Assembly: GCF_003625475.1 (NCBI RefSeq)
Contig: NZ_RAIQ01000006.1
Location: 118,406-182,405 of the forward strand
Direction: 5' to 3'
Length of the DNA stretch: 64,000 nt
Source of the DNA: Butyrivibrio sp. X503
GTDB lineage: Bacteria; Bacillota; Clostridia; Lachnospirales; Lachnospiraceae
The notes under the pieces are model-generated. The model saw only the letters and a program-made list of their open reading frames with translations, was not told the DNA's origin and did no database searches. A program made the translations under genes and the position numbers. Below, piece by piece: positions 17,723 through 26,405 of this stretch (position 1 is its first letter; every line of letters begins with the position of its first letter).

Positions 17723-18484
17723 TTATACCATAGGAAGCACTGTCGGAGATATCTCAAAATACACTTTTTTGCGGGTTTTCGGATGGTTAAATCCAAATTT
17801 GTAGCAAACAAGATTGACGTTTTTAATTCCTTTTTCTTTTGAGTATGCTTTTGAGTTTTCAGATCCGTATCTTTCATCTCCCAGAAGTGGGAATCCAAGT
17901 GCGGCAAACTGAACTCTTATCTGATGAAAACGTCCCGTCAGAAGCTTTATTCTGACAAGCGTTGTCTCGTTATCTTCATCTCTTTTTACAACTTCATAAT
18001 CAAGGACGGCTCTTTTTACATCGCCTCCTATTATGCCGAGCTTTTCTTTGGAAGAAAGAGTGATCGAGTTGCCATTAACGGAGTTTGCTTCCTCTTTGGT
18101 GATGACCATGGCAGATCCGTTATCTTCTCTTCTTACAAGAAGGTTTTCGAGGCGATTCTTATCTTCGGGAACGGAGCCGTAGCAAAGAGCATAATAATAT
18201 TTTTCCGTTGAATGATTCTTGATCTGCGCAGCAATATCGGAGGCAGCGGCTTTGTTTTTGGCGATCACGACAACGCCTTCAACAGGCTTATCGAGTCTGT
18301 AAACCGTTCCTACGTAAGGGGGCTTTGCACCTTTTTGTCCGCGGTTTTTTCTTGCAAGATAATTTCTTACATGACTTACAAGATCGGTCTCCCTTACACC
18401 GGCGCCCTCGGTCGCTATTCCGGCAGGCTTGTGGCACACCAATATATCATCATCTTCGTAAATGTATTCGATATCTCTTTTCAT
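17723..18484 (-). CDS. RluA-family RNA pseudouridine synthase
   Basis: 253 residues. The catalytic block is VGTVYRLDKPVEGVVVIAKN, whose Asp is the nucleophile in RluA-type synthases. The N-terminal DDILVCHKPAGI and the C-terminal LLTGRFHQIRVQFAALGFPLLGDERYG blocks are also standard. It converts uridine to pseudouridine in rRNA or tRNA; the target site cannot be read from sequence. A longer in-frame start at 18550 would add 22 non-conserved residues, so the ATG at 18484 before IEYIYEDDDILV is preferred. The upstream AAAGAAG is only a fair ribosome binding site. Confidence 0.9.
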   Translation of the reverse strand: MKRDIEYIYEDDDILVCHKPAGIATEGAGVRETDLVSHVRNYLARKNRGQKGAKPPYVGTVYRLDKPVEGVVVIAKNKAAASDIAAQIKNHSTEKYYYALCYGSVPEDKNRLENLLVRREDNGSAMVITKEEANSVNGNSITLSSKEKLGIIGGDVKRAVLDYEVVKRDEDNETTLVRIKLLTGRFHQIRVQFAALGFPLLGDERYGSENSKAYSKEKGIKNVNLVCYKFGFNHPKTRKKVYFEISPTVLPMV

Positions 18485-18612
18485 AGAAAAAGCATCTTCT
18501 TTCTGTTTGTGATCTATGTTTATTATAGCGGCGGCAAAGGCAGCGTACAACGAGCAAAATTATGTCCAAAATATGAACGAAGAAGCGCCGTTTTAGTCAT
18601 TTTGCGTCCATA

Positions 18613-18636
18613 TTTGTATAGTAGAATTTCTATACA
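18613..18636. promoter_or_regulatory. Perfect inverted repeat between divergent genes
   Basis: TTGTATAG (18613-18620), 8-base spacer, CTATACAA (18629-18636). It contains -10-like TATA sequences and ends 21 bases before the DUF3810-like start. It is an operator candidate; the regulator is unknown. Confidence 0.35.
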
Positions 18637-18657
18637 ATAATGATGAGGGCGGACAAT

Positions 18658-19851
18658 ATGAATAAGGGAAAAAGAGCTTATTACACGACGATAGCTTCAC
18701 TTATTTTGTTCTCGGTTTTTTTAAACATGGCTGCATGGCGAAGTGCGGCTTTTTCTGACTTCTATGTAAGCAATATCTTTCCCGTAATAACGGGATTATA
18801 CGGAAGGATCACCAGTCTGTTCGGCTTTTCGGTCGGCGAAGTGATGCTGGTGATACTTGTGGCTTTTATTGCTTTCGTGGTTGTATTTATTGCAGTGCAC
18901 ACTGCGATACTTGCATATGAAAAGAGTGCAGGGAAACTGGGACCGAATTTCTTTAAGACAAAAAGAGTCTTTGATTTTATTTCAGGAAAGCTATACAGGA
19001 TCACACCTCTTGTGATGGCTGTAGTAGTTACCGTGATGTCGCTTAATTGCTTTGTTCTTTATCACACGACCAAGCTTAGCGTTTATGACAGTCAGTTCAC
19101 ACGAAGATATGATCTTCAGCAGCTTGCGGATCTGCGCGATTTCATCGTGACACAGTGCAACGACCTGTCCAAAAAGGTTCCGCATGATGAGTTCGGCAAT
19201 ATCATTTACGAAGGTAACATGGAAGAGACTGCGATAAGAGCAATGCAGAATCTGTCGCGTGAGTACCCAAGGCTCGGCGGATACTATGTTACGCCCAAGC
19301 CGCTTTACTACTCGGACTTTATGTGTCAGCAGTATATGCAAGGGTATTATTTCCCATTCTCAATGGAAGCGAATTATAACGATTCCATGTCCATCATGAA
19401 TAAGCCATTTACGATGTGCCATGAGCTTGCGCACACACACGGTTACATTTATGAAGATGAGGCCAATTTCTTTGGTTTCCTTGCATGCATAAGATCGGAC
19501 GACGTGGTATTTAAATACAGCGGATACCTCGGAGTTCTGAATTATATAAATAACGATTTTTACAGAGCTGTCAGCAAAGAAGAATACAACTCTCACGTCA
19601 AGATCTCCGACAGAGTCAAGTACGACAATCAATTCGTTACAAAAGAAGCGTGGAAAAGAGTTGAATCACACGCCGTTATCAAGACAGAGACAGTAAAAAA
19701 GGCGGCGGATATGTTCATCGACACGAATCTGAAGGTGAACGGAGTGCTTACTGGAAAGGTAAGCTACACACATGTTGTTGCACTAATTCTTGATTACTAT
19801 TACAATGAACCCGAATACGCAATAATCATTTCGGGGGATAATACATTATGA
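18658..19851 (+). CDS. DUF3810-like membrane protein with zinc-peptidase motif
   Basis: 397 residues. Three membrane segments lie in roughly the first 140 residues and a large soluble part follows. The soluble part has HELAH at residues 255-259 and a downstream DEANF (E268), a gluzincin-like zinc-binding arrangement. This architecture matches DUF3810-type proteins as I recall them. Zinc-dependent peptidase activity is likely but unproven, and the substrate is unknown. ATG at 18658 is preferred over 18640 because GAGGGCGG lies directly before it. The stop overlaps the next gene's start by four bases (ATGA), so the lipoprotein downstream is probably a functional partner. Confidence 0.8.
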   Translation: MNKGKRAYYTTIASLILFSVFLNMAAWRSAAFSDFYVSNIFPVITGLYGRITSLFGFSVGEVMLVILVAFIAFVVVFIAVHTAILAYEKSAGKLGPNFFKTKRVFDFISGKLYRITPLVMAVVVTVMSLNCFVLYHTTKLSVYDSQFTRRYDLQQLADLRDFIVTQCNDLSKKVPHDEFGNIIYEGNMEETAIRAMQNLSREYPRLGGYYVTPKPLYYSDFMCQQYMQGYYFPFSMEANYNDSMSIMNKPFTMCHELAHTHGYIYEDEANFFGFLACIRSDDVVFKYSGYLGVLNYINNDFYRAVSKEEYNSHVKISDRVKYDNQFVTKEAWKRVESHAVIKTETVKKAADMFIDTNLKVNGVLTGKVSYTHVVALILDYYYNEPEYAIIISGDNTL

Positions 19852-20540
19852 GAAAAAGAATTGTGACAGGAGCTTTGCTTATTCTTTTGACAGGAACGAT
19901 GCTTGTTGCCTGCAAGCCTTCAGAGGAAAAATTAAACGAGGCCGAGACGACAAGACAGGTTCTGATCGAAGCAAAAAAAGCAGCAGAGGAAACCTATCTT
20001 GATATAACCGATTCATCCAAGAAAGGTGAGCTTGAGGAACTTGCGAAGAGAGAAGCGGAGTTTGAGAGCATCGACTTTACCAAGATGAGCGACAGAAAAA
20101 TAGATGGGATACTTCCGGATATAATCGCTCTTACGCAGGAATACCAGAGCCTTCAGAATACTCTTGATGCTACGCTTTCTTCGGAGAAAAACGAAAAAGA
20201 CGAAGCTGCCAAGCACATGGATCTTGGATCTTACATTATCAACAAGACCGGACTTAGCATCATAGAAGTTAAGATTCACGATGTAACTACGGATACATAT
20301 TCAGATAATCTTTTGGGAGAAGGAGTTGTTCTTGAACCCGGCTTTACACTTATGGGTGCTGTTATAGATGTAAATGTTACGAGCTCTGAGTGGGAAGTGA
20401 TAATAAAAGACCAAAACAATACTTCACATAATTTAAAGTGCGGAGATCTCAAATCTGTAGACAAAGAAGGAATAGCCCTTGTAATCACCCTGGATTCCGC
20501 TACCGGAGAGGGTTTGGCGGAGATTGGGAGCTATAACTGA
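19848..20540 (+). CDS. Putative lipoprotein, unknown function
   Basis: 230 residues. A lipoprotein signal peptide ends in LVAC with Cys22 as the lipidated residue. A helical, charged region of about 110 residues likely forms a coiled coil. A beta-rich C-terminal domain follows (about 130-230), containing NKTGLSIIEVKIHDV and later VVLEPGFTL. I do not recognise the family. The start overlaps the stop of the DUF3810-like gene by four bases, indicating translational coupling and perhaps a shared process at the cell surface. Confidence 0.75.
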   Translation: MRKRIVTGALLILLTGTMLVACKPSEEKLNEAETTRQVLIEAKKAAEETYLDITDSSKKGELEELAKREAEFESIDFTKMSDRKIDGILPDIIALTQEYQSLQNTLDATLSSEKNEKDEAAKHMDLGSYIINKTGLSIIEVKIHDVTTDTYSDNLLGEGVVLEPGFTLMGAVIDVNVTSSEWEVIIKDQNNTSHNLKCGDLKSVDKEGIALVITLDSATGEGLAEIGSYN

Positions 20541-20559
20541 TTGTGAAAATTACACAAAA

Positions 20560-20627
20560 TCTTAAGAAAATCTTAAGATTTTATGCACATATATGTCAGT
20601 GACATTACAGTTAATACAGTTTATAAT
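20560..20627 (+). promoter_or_regulatory. Promoter with OmpR-type direct repeats before the repeat lipoprotein
   Basis: Two TCTTAAG copies (20560-20566 and 20571-20577) have an 11-base period, the spacing used by OmpR/PhoB-type activators. A promoter follows: GTGACA (20599-20604), 17 bases, TATAAT (20622-20627). The repeats would lie about 55-75 bases upstream of the transcript start. The same 18-base TCTTAAG-AAAA-TCTTAAG unit recurs at 49668-49685. Confidence 0.55.
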
Positions 20628-20698
20628 CTCTATTTGTACTGAAGCAATTGTTTTGCAATCAGAATTGCAAAGTATATTGAAAAGAGGAGATTATAATT

Positions 20699-20974
20699 AT
20701 GAAGAAGAATATCGTAACTTTACTTACAATCGCAACACTTTCAGCAGCTATCCTTGCAGGATGTGGTGAGGCAGCAGCTGACACATCTGTAGAGGAGACA
20801 TCTGTTGAGGCTACAGTAGAGGCTACTGTTGAGGAGGCAGCTACAGAGGCTACTTCTGAGGACGCAGCAGCAGAGGCTTCATCTGAGGATGCAGCTACAG
20901 ACGCTTCATCAGAGGACGCAGCTTCAGACGCTTCATCTGAGGATGCTGCAGCAGACGCTTCATCTGCAAAATAA
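20699..20974 (+). CDS. Small repeat-only acidic lipoprotein
   Basis: 91 residues. A lipoprotein signal peptide ends in LAGC (Cys22). The mature 70 residues have no hydrophobic core and consist of Ala, Ser, Thr, Glu and Asp. Residues 54-89 are four copies of a nine-residue unit EDAA-[A/T/S]-[E/D]-ASS, encoded by 27-base tandem repeats at 20858-20965. Preceding VEAT repeats look similar. Such sequence resembles the flexible tethers that follow the lipid anchor of surface lipoproteins (compare residues 24-63 of the sugar-binding protein at 44830), but here no domain follows. The GAGGAG ribosome binding site and promoter are strong. Confidence 0.75.
   Translation: MKKNIVTLLTIATLSAAILAGCGEAAADTSVEETSVEATVEATVEEAATEATSEDAAAEASSEDAATDASSEDAASDASSEDAAADASSAK
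20858..20965 (+). repeat. Four 27-base tandem repeats inside the small lipoprotein gene
   Basis: Four imperfect 27-base units encode EDAAxxASS. The in-frame unit length would allow copy-number change without frameshift. Confidence 0.85.
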
Positions 20975-21044
20975 TAACTAATTCAATTAGATTTAATTAA
21001 CACCAAGTAGTACTAGTTTAATCAATTGCTTTTAGTCAGTACAT

Positions 21045-21074
21045 AAAACCCCGATGCATATGCATCGGGGTTTT
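21045..21074. terminator. Bidirectional terminator between repeat lipoprotein and tRNA-Gly
   Basis: Perfect palindromic stem AAAACCCCGATGCA / TGCATCGGGGTTTT with T-runs on both strands. It ends the lipoprotein transcript and probably that of the convergent tRNA-Gly. The 70 bases before it hold no gene. Confidence 0.92.
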
Positions 21075-21138
21075 TCGTTGTCCGGATTATTTTTTTTATC
21101 ATATTTGTCATAACACAAATATTTTTATGCATGACAAA

Positions 21139-21209
21139 AGCGGGTGATGGGAATCGAACCCACGTATCTAGCTTGGAAGGCTAGTGTTCTACCATTGAAC
21201 TACACCCGC
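21139..21209 (-). tRNA. tRNA-Gly (anticodon TCC)
   Basis: The minus strand folds as a cloverleaf with acceptor GCGGGTG/CACCCGC. The anticodon stem-loop is CTAGC-CTTCCAA-GCTAG (anticodon TCC), and the T arm contains GGGTTCGATTCCC. CCA is not encoded. Confidence 0.97.
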
Positions 21210-21228
21210 TTGGTACTGACAAGATTGT

Positions 21229-21257
21229 ATTTTAAAGACTTTTCGGTAGTATGTCAA
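21229..21257 (-). promoter_or_regulatory. Promoter of tRNA-Gly
   Basis: Minus-strand TTGACA (21257-21252), 17 bases, TAAAAT (21234-21229), placed about 20 bases before the tRNA. Confidence 0.8.
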
Positions 21258-21291
21258 TAGCTTTTGTGATAAACTTTACATTGTTTGTCAA

Positions 21292-21343
21292 TTGACAACG
21301 AAATGGCAAGGTGTTATCATGATTCCTACCAAGTTAGTAGGAA
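21292..21343 (+). promoter_or_regulatory. Promoter and operator candidate of the suf operon
   Basis: TTGACA (21292-21297), 17 bases, TATCAT (21315-21320) form a near-consensus promoter. An inverted repeat TTCCTAC (21323-21329) / GTAGGAA (21337-21343) covers the predicted transcript start. This suits repression, for example by an Rrf2/IscR/CymR-type regulator. The regulator identity is inference; no such gene lies in the window. Confidence 0.65.
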
Positions 21344-21364
21344 AAGGGAGAAAGGACTATATTT

Positions 21365-22123
21365 ATGGCAGAGCAGTCGTTATTACAGGTTAAAGATTTA
21401 TCGGTGGCAATTGATAATGAATTGCCTATTCTTCATAAGATCAATTTAGATATTAAACCGGGAGAGACACATGTGCTCATGGGACCAAACGGAGCAGGTA
21501 AGTCTACTCTCGGTTATACATTAATGGGAAATCCTCACTACTGTGTTACAGAAGGCAAAATTCTTTTTGAAGGACAGGATATCACAGAGCTTTCTGCCGA
21601 TAAGAGAGCGAAAGCCGGAATGTTCTTATCTTTCCAGAATCCTTACGAAGTTCCCGGAATTTCACTTTCAAGCTTCATAAGAAATGCAAGCCATGCGCAG
21701 ACAGGTCAGCCGATCAAGCTTCTTGCATATAAGAAAGCACTCAAGTCTGCAATGGAAGTTCTTTCTATGAATGAAGAATATGCGGACAGAGATCTTAATG
21801 TAGGCTTCTCAGGAGGAGAAAAGAAGAAGGCTGAGATCCTTCAGCTTCTTATGCTCAATCCTAAGCTTGCTATCCTTGACGAGACCGATTCAGGACTTGA
21901 TGTAGATGCAGTTAGAACAGTTTCCAAGGGAATCATGGAATATCAGAAAAAGAAGGACGGAGCTCTTCTTATAATCACACACAGCACTAAGATATTGGAA
22001 TCTCTTCATGTTGATTACACACATGTCCTTGTGAAGGGTAAGCTTATACATACAGGAGACGCATCGCTTGTTGAAGAGATCAATAAGAACGGTTTCGAGC
22101 GTTTCGTTTCAGATGCAGAGTGA
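21365..22123 (+). CDS. sufC: SufC, Fe-S cluster assembly ATPase
   Basis: 252 residues. An ABC-type ATPase with Walker A GPNGAGKST, the SufC-typical signature region GFSGGEKKKAEILQ, and Walker B LAILDETDSGLDVDA. It forms the SufBCD scaffold complex on which new Fe-S clusters are built, in the cytosol and not as a transporter. It is the first gene of sufCBDSU, directly after a strong promoter and operator. GGGAGAAAGGA precedes the ATG. Confidence 0.96.
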   Translation: MAEQSLLQVKDLSVAIDNELPILHKINLDIKPGETHVLMGPNGAGKSTLGYTLMGNPHYCVTEGKILFEGQDITELSADKRAKAGMFLSFQNPYEVPGISLSSFIRNASHAQTGQPIKLLAYKKALKSAMEVLSMNEEYADRDLNVGFSGGEKKKAEILQLLMLNPKLAILDETDSGLDVDAVRTVSKGIMEYQKKKDGALLIITHSTKILESLHVDYTHVLVKGKLIHTGDASLVEEINKNGFERFVSDAE

Positions 22124-22136
22124 ATAGGGGTTGACT

Positions 22137-23546
22137 ATGAGTGAAGATAAAAAGGCTGTGGTTGATATAGACCGCAGTGCGTATGACTATAAAGATATAG
22201 AAAATGAAAAAGACTTCTATAGATTAAAAGAGGGACTTACCGAAGAAACTGTATTAAAGGTTTCTGAGGAAAAGAACGATCCCGAATGGATGAGAGAGTT
22301 CAGATTAAAGTGCCTCAAATTATATAACGAGATGGAAATGCCTGATTGGGGCCCGAGCGTAGAAGGCCTTGATATGGATAAGATATCTTCTTATGTAAGA
22401 CATAAAGAAGATATGAAGGGCAGCTGGGAAGACGTTCCCGAGGATATCAAGAATACATTTGAAAGACTGGGAATCCCTCAGGCAGAGAGAGAATCTCTTG
22501 CAGGCGTAGGAGCACAGTACGATTCAGAGCTTGTTTATCATAACATCAAAGACGAAGTAGCTGCGCAGGGCGTTATCTACACAGATATTGAGAGCGCACT
22601 CAGAACAGAGTATGCGGATATGATAAAGAGCCACTTTATGAAGCTCCTTACTCCCACAGACCACAAGATGATGGCACTTCACGGAGCTGTTTGGTCAGGC
22701 GGATCTTTTGTATATGTTCCCAAGGGAGTAAAAGTTGATATTCCGTTGCAGTCATATTTTAGATTAAATGCTGCAGGAGCGGGACAGTTTGAGCATACAC
22801 TTATCATCGTTGATGAGGGTGCGGACCTTCACTTTATAGAAGGCTGTTCGGCGCCCAAATACAATGTGGCTAACCTTCATTCAGGAGCCGTAGAGCTTTT
22901 TGTCGGCAAAAATGCAAGGCTTAGATATTCAACTATCGAGAACTGGTCCAAGAACATGTACAACCTCAATTCCAAGAGAGCTATCGTTGAAGAGAACGGT
23001 GTAATGGAATGGGTTTCAGGTTCTTTTGGTTCACATACTTCATATCTTTATCCTATGACCATCTTAAAGGGTGATCATTCCAAGATGGAATTTACGGGAA
23101 TAACATTTGCAGGTAAGGGACAGAATCTCGATACCGGAGCAAAGGTTGTTCACCAGGGAGTCGGAACGACTTCGGTTATCAACAGTAAGTCAATTTCCAA
23201 GGACGGCGGAATCGGAACATACAGAAGCAGCGTAGTGATCCAGAGCACAGCCAAGAAAGCCAAAGCTTCCGTTTCATGTGATTCCCTTATGCTTGACAGT
23301 ATATCAAGAGCGGATACTATTCCCGGAATGGATATCAGAACCGACGATGCCGATGTGGGACACGAAGCTAAGATCGGTAGGATCAGCGACGAGGCTGTAT
23401 TCTATCTTATGTCCAGAGGTCTTAGCGAAGAGGATGCCAAGGCGATGATCGTCAGCGGATTCGCCAATCCCGTTTCCAAGGAGCTTCCTTTGGAGTATGC
23501 CGTAGAAATGAATAACCTCATCAAGCTTGAGATGAGCGGACATTAA
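22137..23546 (+). CDS. sufB: SufB, Fe-S cluster scaffold protein
   Basis: 469 residues, normal for SufB. It is a scaffold subunit with a right-handed beta-helix core; conserved stretches include GAVWSGGSFVYVPKGV, LHFIEGCSAPKY, SVSCDSLMLD and DDADVGHEAKIGRISDEAVFYLMSRGL. It begins 13 bases after sufC. A TTG at 22131 is in frame, but the ATG at 22137 lies six bases after AGGGG and is preferred. Confidence 0.96.
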   Translation: MSEDKKAVVDIDRSAYDYKDIENEKDFYRLKEGLTEETVLKVSEEKNDPEWMREFRLKCLKLYNEMEMPDWGPSVEGLDMDKISSYVRHKEDMKGSWEDVPEDIKNTFERLGIPQAERESLAGVGAQYDSELVYHNIKDEVAAQGVIYTDIESALRTEYADMIKSHFMKLLTPTDHKMMALHGAVWSGGSFVYVPKGVKVDIPLQSYFRLNAAGAGQFEHTLIIVDEGADLHFIEGCSAPKYNVANLHSGAVELFVGKNARLRYSTIENWSKNMYNLNSKRAIVEENGVMEWVSGSFGSHTSYLYPMTILKGDHSKMEFTGITFAGKGQNLDTGAKVVHQGVGTTSVINSKSISKDGGIGTYRSSVVIQSTAKKAKASVSCDSLMLDSISRADTIPGMDIRTDDADVGHEAKIGRISDEAVFYLMSRGLSEEDAKAMIVSGFANPVSKELPLEYAVEMNNLIKLEMSGH

Positions 23547-23559
23547 GGGAGGGGATTCG

Positions 23560-24729
23560 ATGAACAAGAATTTGGATATGCGGGTCAATGTACTTCCCGC
23601 TTTGACTTATAATTTTTTACACGTTAACGACAGTAAGATCAAGGAAGACGGTATCGGGATCGAGCTTTTAAACACTCCCGACGCTGAGAATGTTCCGGAC
23701 GGAGTTACCGTAACTCGCAGAGTTTCTTACAAAGAAGCAGGAAAGCTTTTTGAAGATAATAAAAAGAGAATACTTGTAGATGCAGGTGTTCCCGGAGTTC
23801 CCAACGGTGATACATCCAGAAGAGACGATGCACAGGCTGTAAGAACGGGAATGGGAATCGATATTGAGAATCTCATGCTCGAGAACGGCATCACAACAGA
23901 TGTGTTTACCGCAGAGGAAGGCGTTAAGACCAAGGAGCCGATCATTATCAGATACAATCTTAATGACGGCGAGGGCAGCCTTACAAGCCAGGTGATCCAT
24001 GCCAAGAAAGATTCCGAGATCACGATTATCATGGATTATACTTCCGAGAGAAACGCATCCGGTTTTCACGGAATAAGCACAAGACTTCTTGCAGAAGAAG
24101 GTGCCAAGATCAATCTTATAAAGACACAGACCTTGGGAGACGGCTTCATTCATTTTGATGATATCGGCGGAGCTTGTTTTAAGAAGGGCGCGATAAATGT
24201 AGTGTCTCTTGAGCTTGGAGCCAAGAAATCCTGGACAGGCTGTTACATTAATCTCTGTGAAGATGAGACAGAGTTTATCAGCAATCAGGGGTATCTTGTA
24301 AAGGATACGCATTCCCTTGATATCAACTATGTTGCTGATCAGCGCGGCAAGAAGACCAACGTTCTTATGAATGTTAAGGGCGTACTTATGGATAAGGCGC
24401 AAAAGACCTACAGAGGAACGCTTGATTTTAAGAGCGGAAGCTCTGCATCAGTAGGTGACGAGCAGGAAGATACACTTCTTCTCAGCCCGGACGTTATAAA
24501 CAGAAGCATGCCTGTTATCCTTTGTCAGGAAGAAGACGTTGAAGGAAGACACGGAGCTACAATAGGACAGTTGGGTGAAGACCTTTTGTTCTATATCAAT
24601 TCAAGAGGTATCGATGAACAGGAAGCCAAGCGCCTTATGGTAAGGGCTAAGCTTGACAGTGTTGCCAGACTTATTCCCGATCCGGAGATTGCGGAGAAGG
24701 TTCAGTATTACATCAGTACCATTGTCTAA
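23560..24729 (+). CDS. sufD: SufD, Fe-S cluster assembly protein
   Basis: 389 residues. A SufB paralogue that completes the SufBC2D complex. The C-terminal block EEDVEGRHGATIGQLGEDLL followed by YINSRGIDEQEAKRLMVRA is characteristic. GGGAGGGG lies six bases before the start, and the gene is 13 bases after sufB. The sequence between residues 40 and 120 is less conserved, as is usual in SufD. Confidence 0.93.
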   Translation: MNKNLDMRVNVLPALTYNFLHVNDSKIKEDGIGIELLNTPDAENVPDGVTVTRRVSYKEAGKLFEDNKKRILVDAGVPGVPNGDTSRRDDAQAVRTGMGIDIENLMLENGITTDVFTAEEGVKTKEPIIIRYNLNDGEGSLTSQVIHAKKDSEITIIMDYTSERNASGFHGISTRLLAEEGAKINLIKTQTLGDGFIHFDDIGGACFKKGAINVVSLELGAKKSWTGCYINLCEDETEFISNQGYLVKDTHSLDINYVADQRGKKTNVLMNVKGVLMDKAQKTYRGTLDFKSGSSASVGDEQEDTLLLSPDVINRSMPVILCQEEDVEGRHGATIGQLGEDLLFYINSRGIDEQEAKRLMVRAKLDSVARLIPDPEIAEKVQYYISTIV

Positions 24730-24745
24730 TAAGTGAGGATATATA

Positions 24746-25966
24746 ATGAGCACCCTGGGAGATTTTCGCAAGGATTTTGATATCCTTGTAAACGGCGACT
24801 ATGTATATTTTGATAATGCGGCTACATCTCAGAGACCCAGGCAGGTCTTGGACGCAGTATCAAACTTTTATAAAGAGAGAAACGCCAATCCTTTGAGAGG
24901 ATTGTATGATTGGAGTATGCAGGCAACAGAGAGCTATGAGGATGCGAGAGCTCTTGTGGCTGATTTTGTCGGAGGCGTAAGCACTGAAGAGATCATCTTT
25001 ACAAGAAATACCACAGAGTCTCTTAATCTTGTGGCTTACACATACGGACTTGATACCGTAAAAGAGGGTGATGAGATCGTTATCTCTGTAATGGAGCATC
25101 ACAGTAACATTCTTCCCTGGCAGATGGTTGCCAAGAAGCGCGGAGCCAAGCTCGTATATATGGAGCCCGACGAAGAGGGAACCATTACCAAAGAAGAGTA
25201 CGAGAGCAAGATCACAGACAAGACCAAGATCGTTGCGATCGGTCATGTTTCCAACGTTATGGGTGTGACCAATCCGGTAAAAGAGATCGCGGCTTATGCA
25301 CACTCTAAGGGAGCTACGGTCGTTGTGGACGGAGCGCAGTCAGCCCCTCATATGAAGATTGACGTTAAGGATCTCGGTGCAGACTTTTTTGCCTTCTCGG
25401 GACATAAGATGATGGCACCTATGGGTATCGGTGTTCTTTACGGAAGAAAAGAGCTACTTCTTAACATGAGTCCTTTCCTCACAGGCGGTGAGATGATCGA
25501 GTACGTTACAAGAGAAGATGCAACCTATGCAGAGCTTCCTCACAAGTTTGAGGCAGGTACGGTCAACGCGGGAGATGCGGTAGGTCTTGCGGAAGCAATT
25601 AAGTATCTTAGAAACGTCGGATATGATAATATAGAAGAACAGGAAGAGAAGCTTACAAGAAGACTTATGGAAGGTCTTTCCAAGCTTCCTTACGTCAAGA
25701 TATACGGATCAAAGGATCCCAAGAAGCACTGCGGAATCGTTACTTTTACTATCGATGGAGTTCATCCTCACGATATCTCATCGGTACTTAATGACGATCA
25801 CGTGTGCATCAGAGCGGGACATCACTGTGCACAGCCTTTGATGCAGTTTATCGGCGCCGGTTCAACGGCAAGAGCCAGCCTGTATTTCTACAACACAGAA
25901 GAGGAAGTGGATATCTTCCTTGATAAGATTGCAAAGGTAAGAGAGGTTATGGGCTATGGAGCTTAA
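24746..25966 (+). CDS. sufS: SufS, cysteine desulfurase
   Basis: 406 residues. A class V aminotransferase-fold PLP enzyme that takes sulfur from cysteine for cluster building. Visible motifs are MEHHSNILPW, VDGAQSAPHMKIDV, the PLP-lysine block FFAFSGHKMMAPMGIG, and the persulfide-Cys loop RAGHHCAQPLM. The product works with SufU, whose gene overlaps the last 11 bases. The gene starts 16 bases after sufD with AGTGAGGA upstream. Confidence 0.96.
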   Translation: MSTLGDFRKDFDILVNGDYVYFDNAATSQRPRQVLDAVSNFYKERNANPLRGLYDWSMQATESYEDARALVADFVGGVSTEEIIFTRNTTESLNLVAYTYGLDTVKEGDEIVISVMEHHSNILPWQMVAKKRGAKLVYMEPDEEGTITKEEYESKITDKTKIVAIGHVSNVMGVTNPVKEIAAYAHSKGATVVVDGAQSAPHMKIDVKDLGADFFAFSGHKMMAPMGIGVLYGRKELLLNMSPFLTGGEMIEYVTREDATYAELPHKFEAGTVNAGDAVGLAEAIKYLRNVGYDNIEEQEEKLTRRLMEGLSKLPYVKIYGSKDPKKHCGIVTFTIDGVHPHDISSVLNDDHVCIRAGHHCAQPLMQFIGAGSTARASLYFYNTEEEVDIFLDKIAKVREVMGYGA

Positions 25967-26405
25967 GCAGTTATATCGCGAAATAGTTAATGAGCACAAT
26001 CTTCACCCTATGTACAAGGGAAAGCTTGAGAATCCGGATCTCGTGCTCAGAGGCGTTAATCCAAGCTGCGGCGATGATATCACATTGCAGCTTAAGATAA
26101 AGGACGGCATCATTACAGAAGGTATGTACGAAGGCAGCGGATGTGCCATTTCACAGGCTTCTGTTGATATGATGGTCGATCAGATCATCGGAAAGAGCAA
26201 GGAAGATGCACTTAAACTTGCTGCAACATTCATGGGAATGGTAAAGGGAGAGATCACAGATGAAGAGACTCTCGAGATCCTTGATGAAGCAGCAGCGCTT
26301 CAAGATGTGAGCCATATGCCCGCAAGAGTTAAATGTGCGGTTCTTGGCTGGCACACAATGCAGGAGATGCTTGAGCACCCCGAAAAGGCGAATGACAGCA
26401 TCTGA
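25956..26405 (+). CDS. sufU: SufU, zinc-dependent sulfurtransferase
   Basis: 149 residues. IscU-fold protein that accepts sulfur from SufS in Gram-positive SUF systems. The three conserved Cys regions are NPSCGDDITL, GSGCAISQASVDMM and VKCAVLGWHTM. The insertion between the second and third Cys distinguishes SufU from IscU. It overlaps sufS by 11 bases and is the last gene of the operon. Confidence 0.95.
   Translation: MELKQLYREIVNEHNLHPMYKGKLENPDLVLRGVNPSCGDDITLQLKIKDGIITEGMYEGSGCAISQASVDMMVDQIIGKSKEDALKLAATFMGMVKGEITDEETLEILDEAAALQDVSHMPARVKCAVLGWHTMQEMLEHPEKANDSI

Noticed and set aside
20858..20965. CRISPR-like array
   Set aside because: The regular 27-base repeats are in-frame coding repeats of a lipoprotein with no spacers; no cas genes are in the window.
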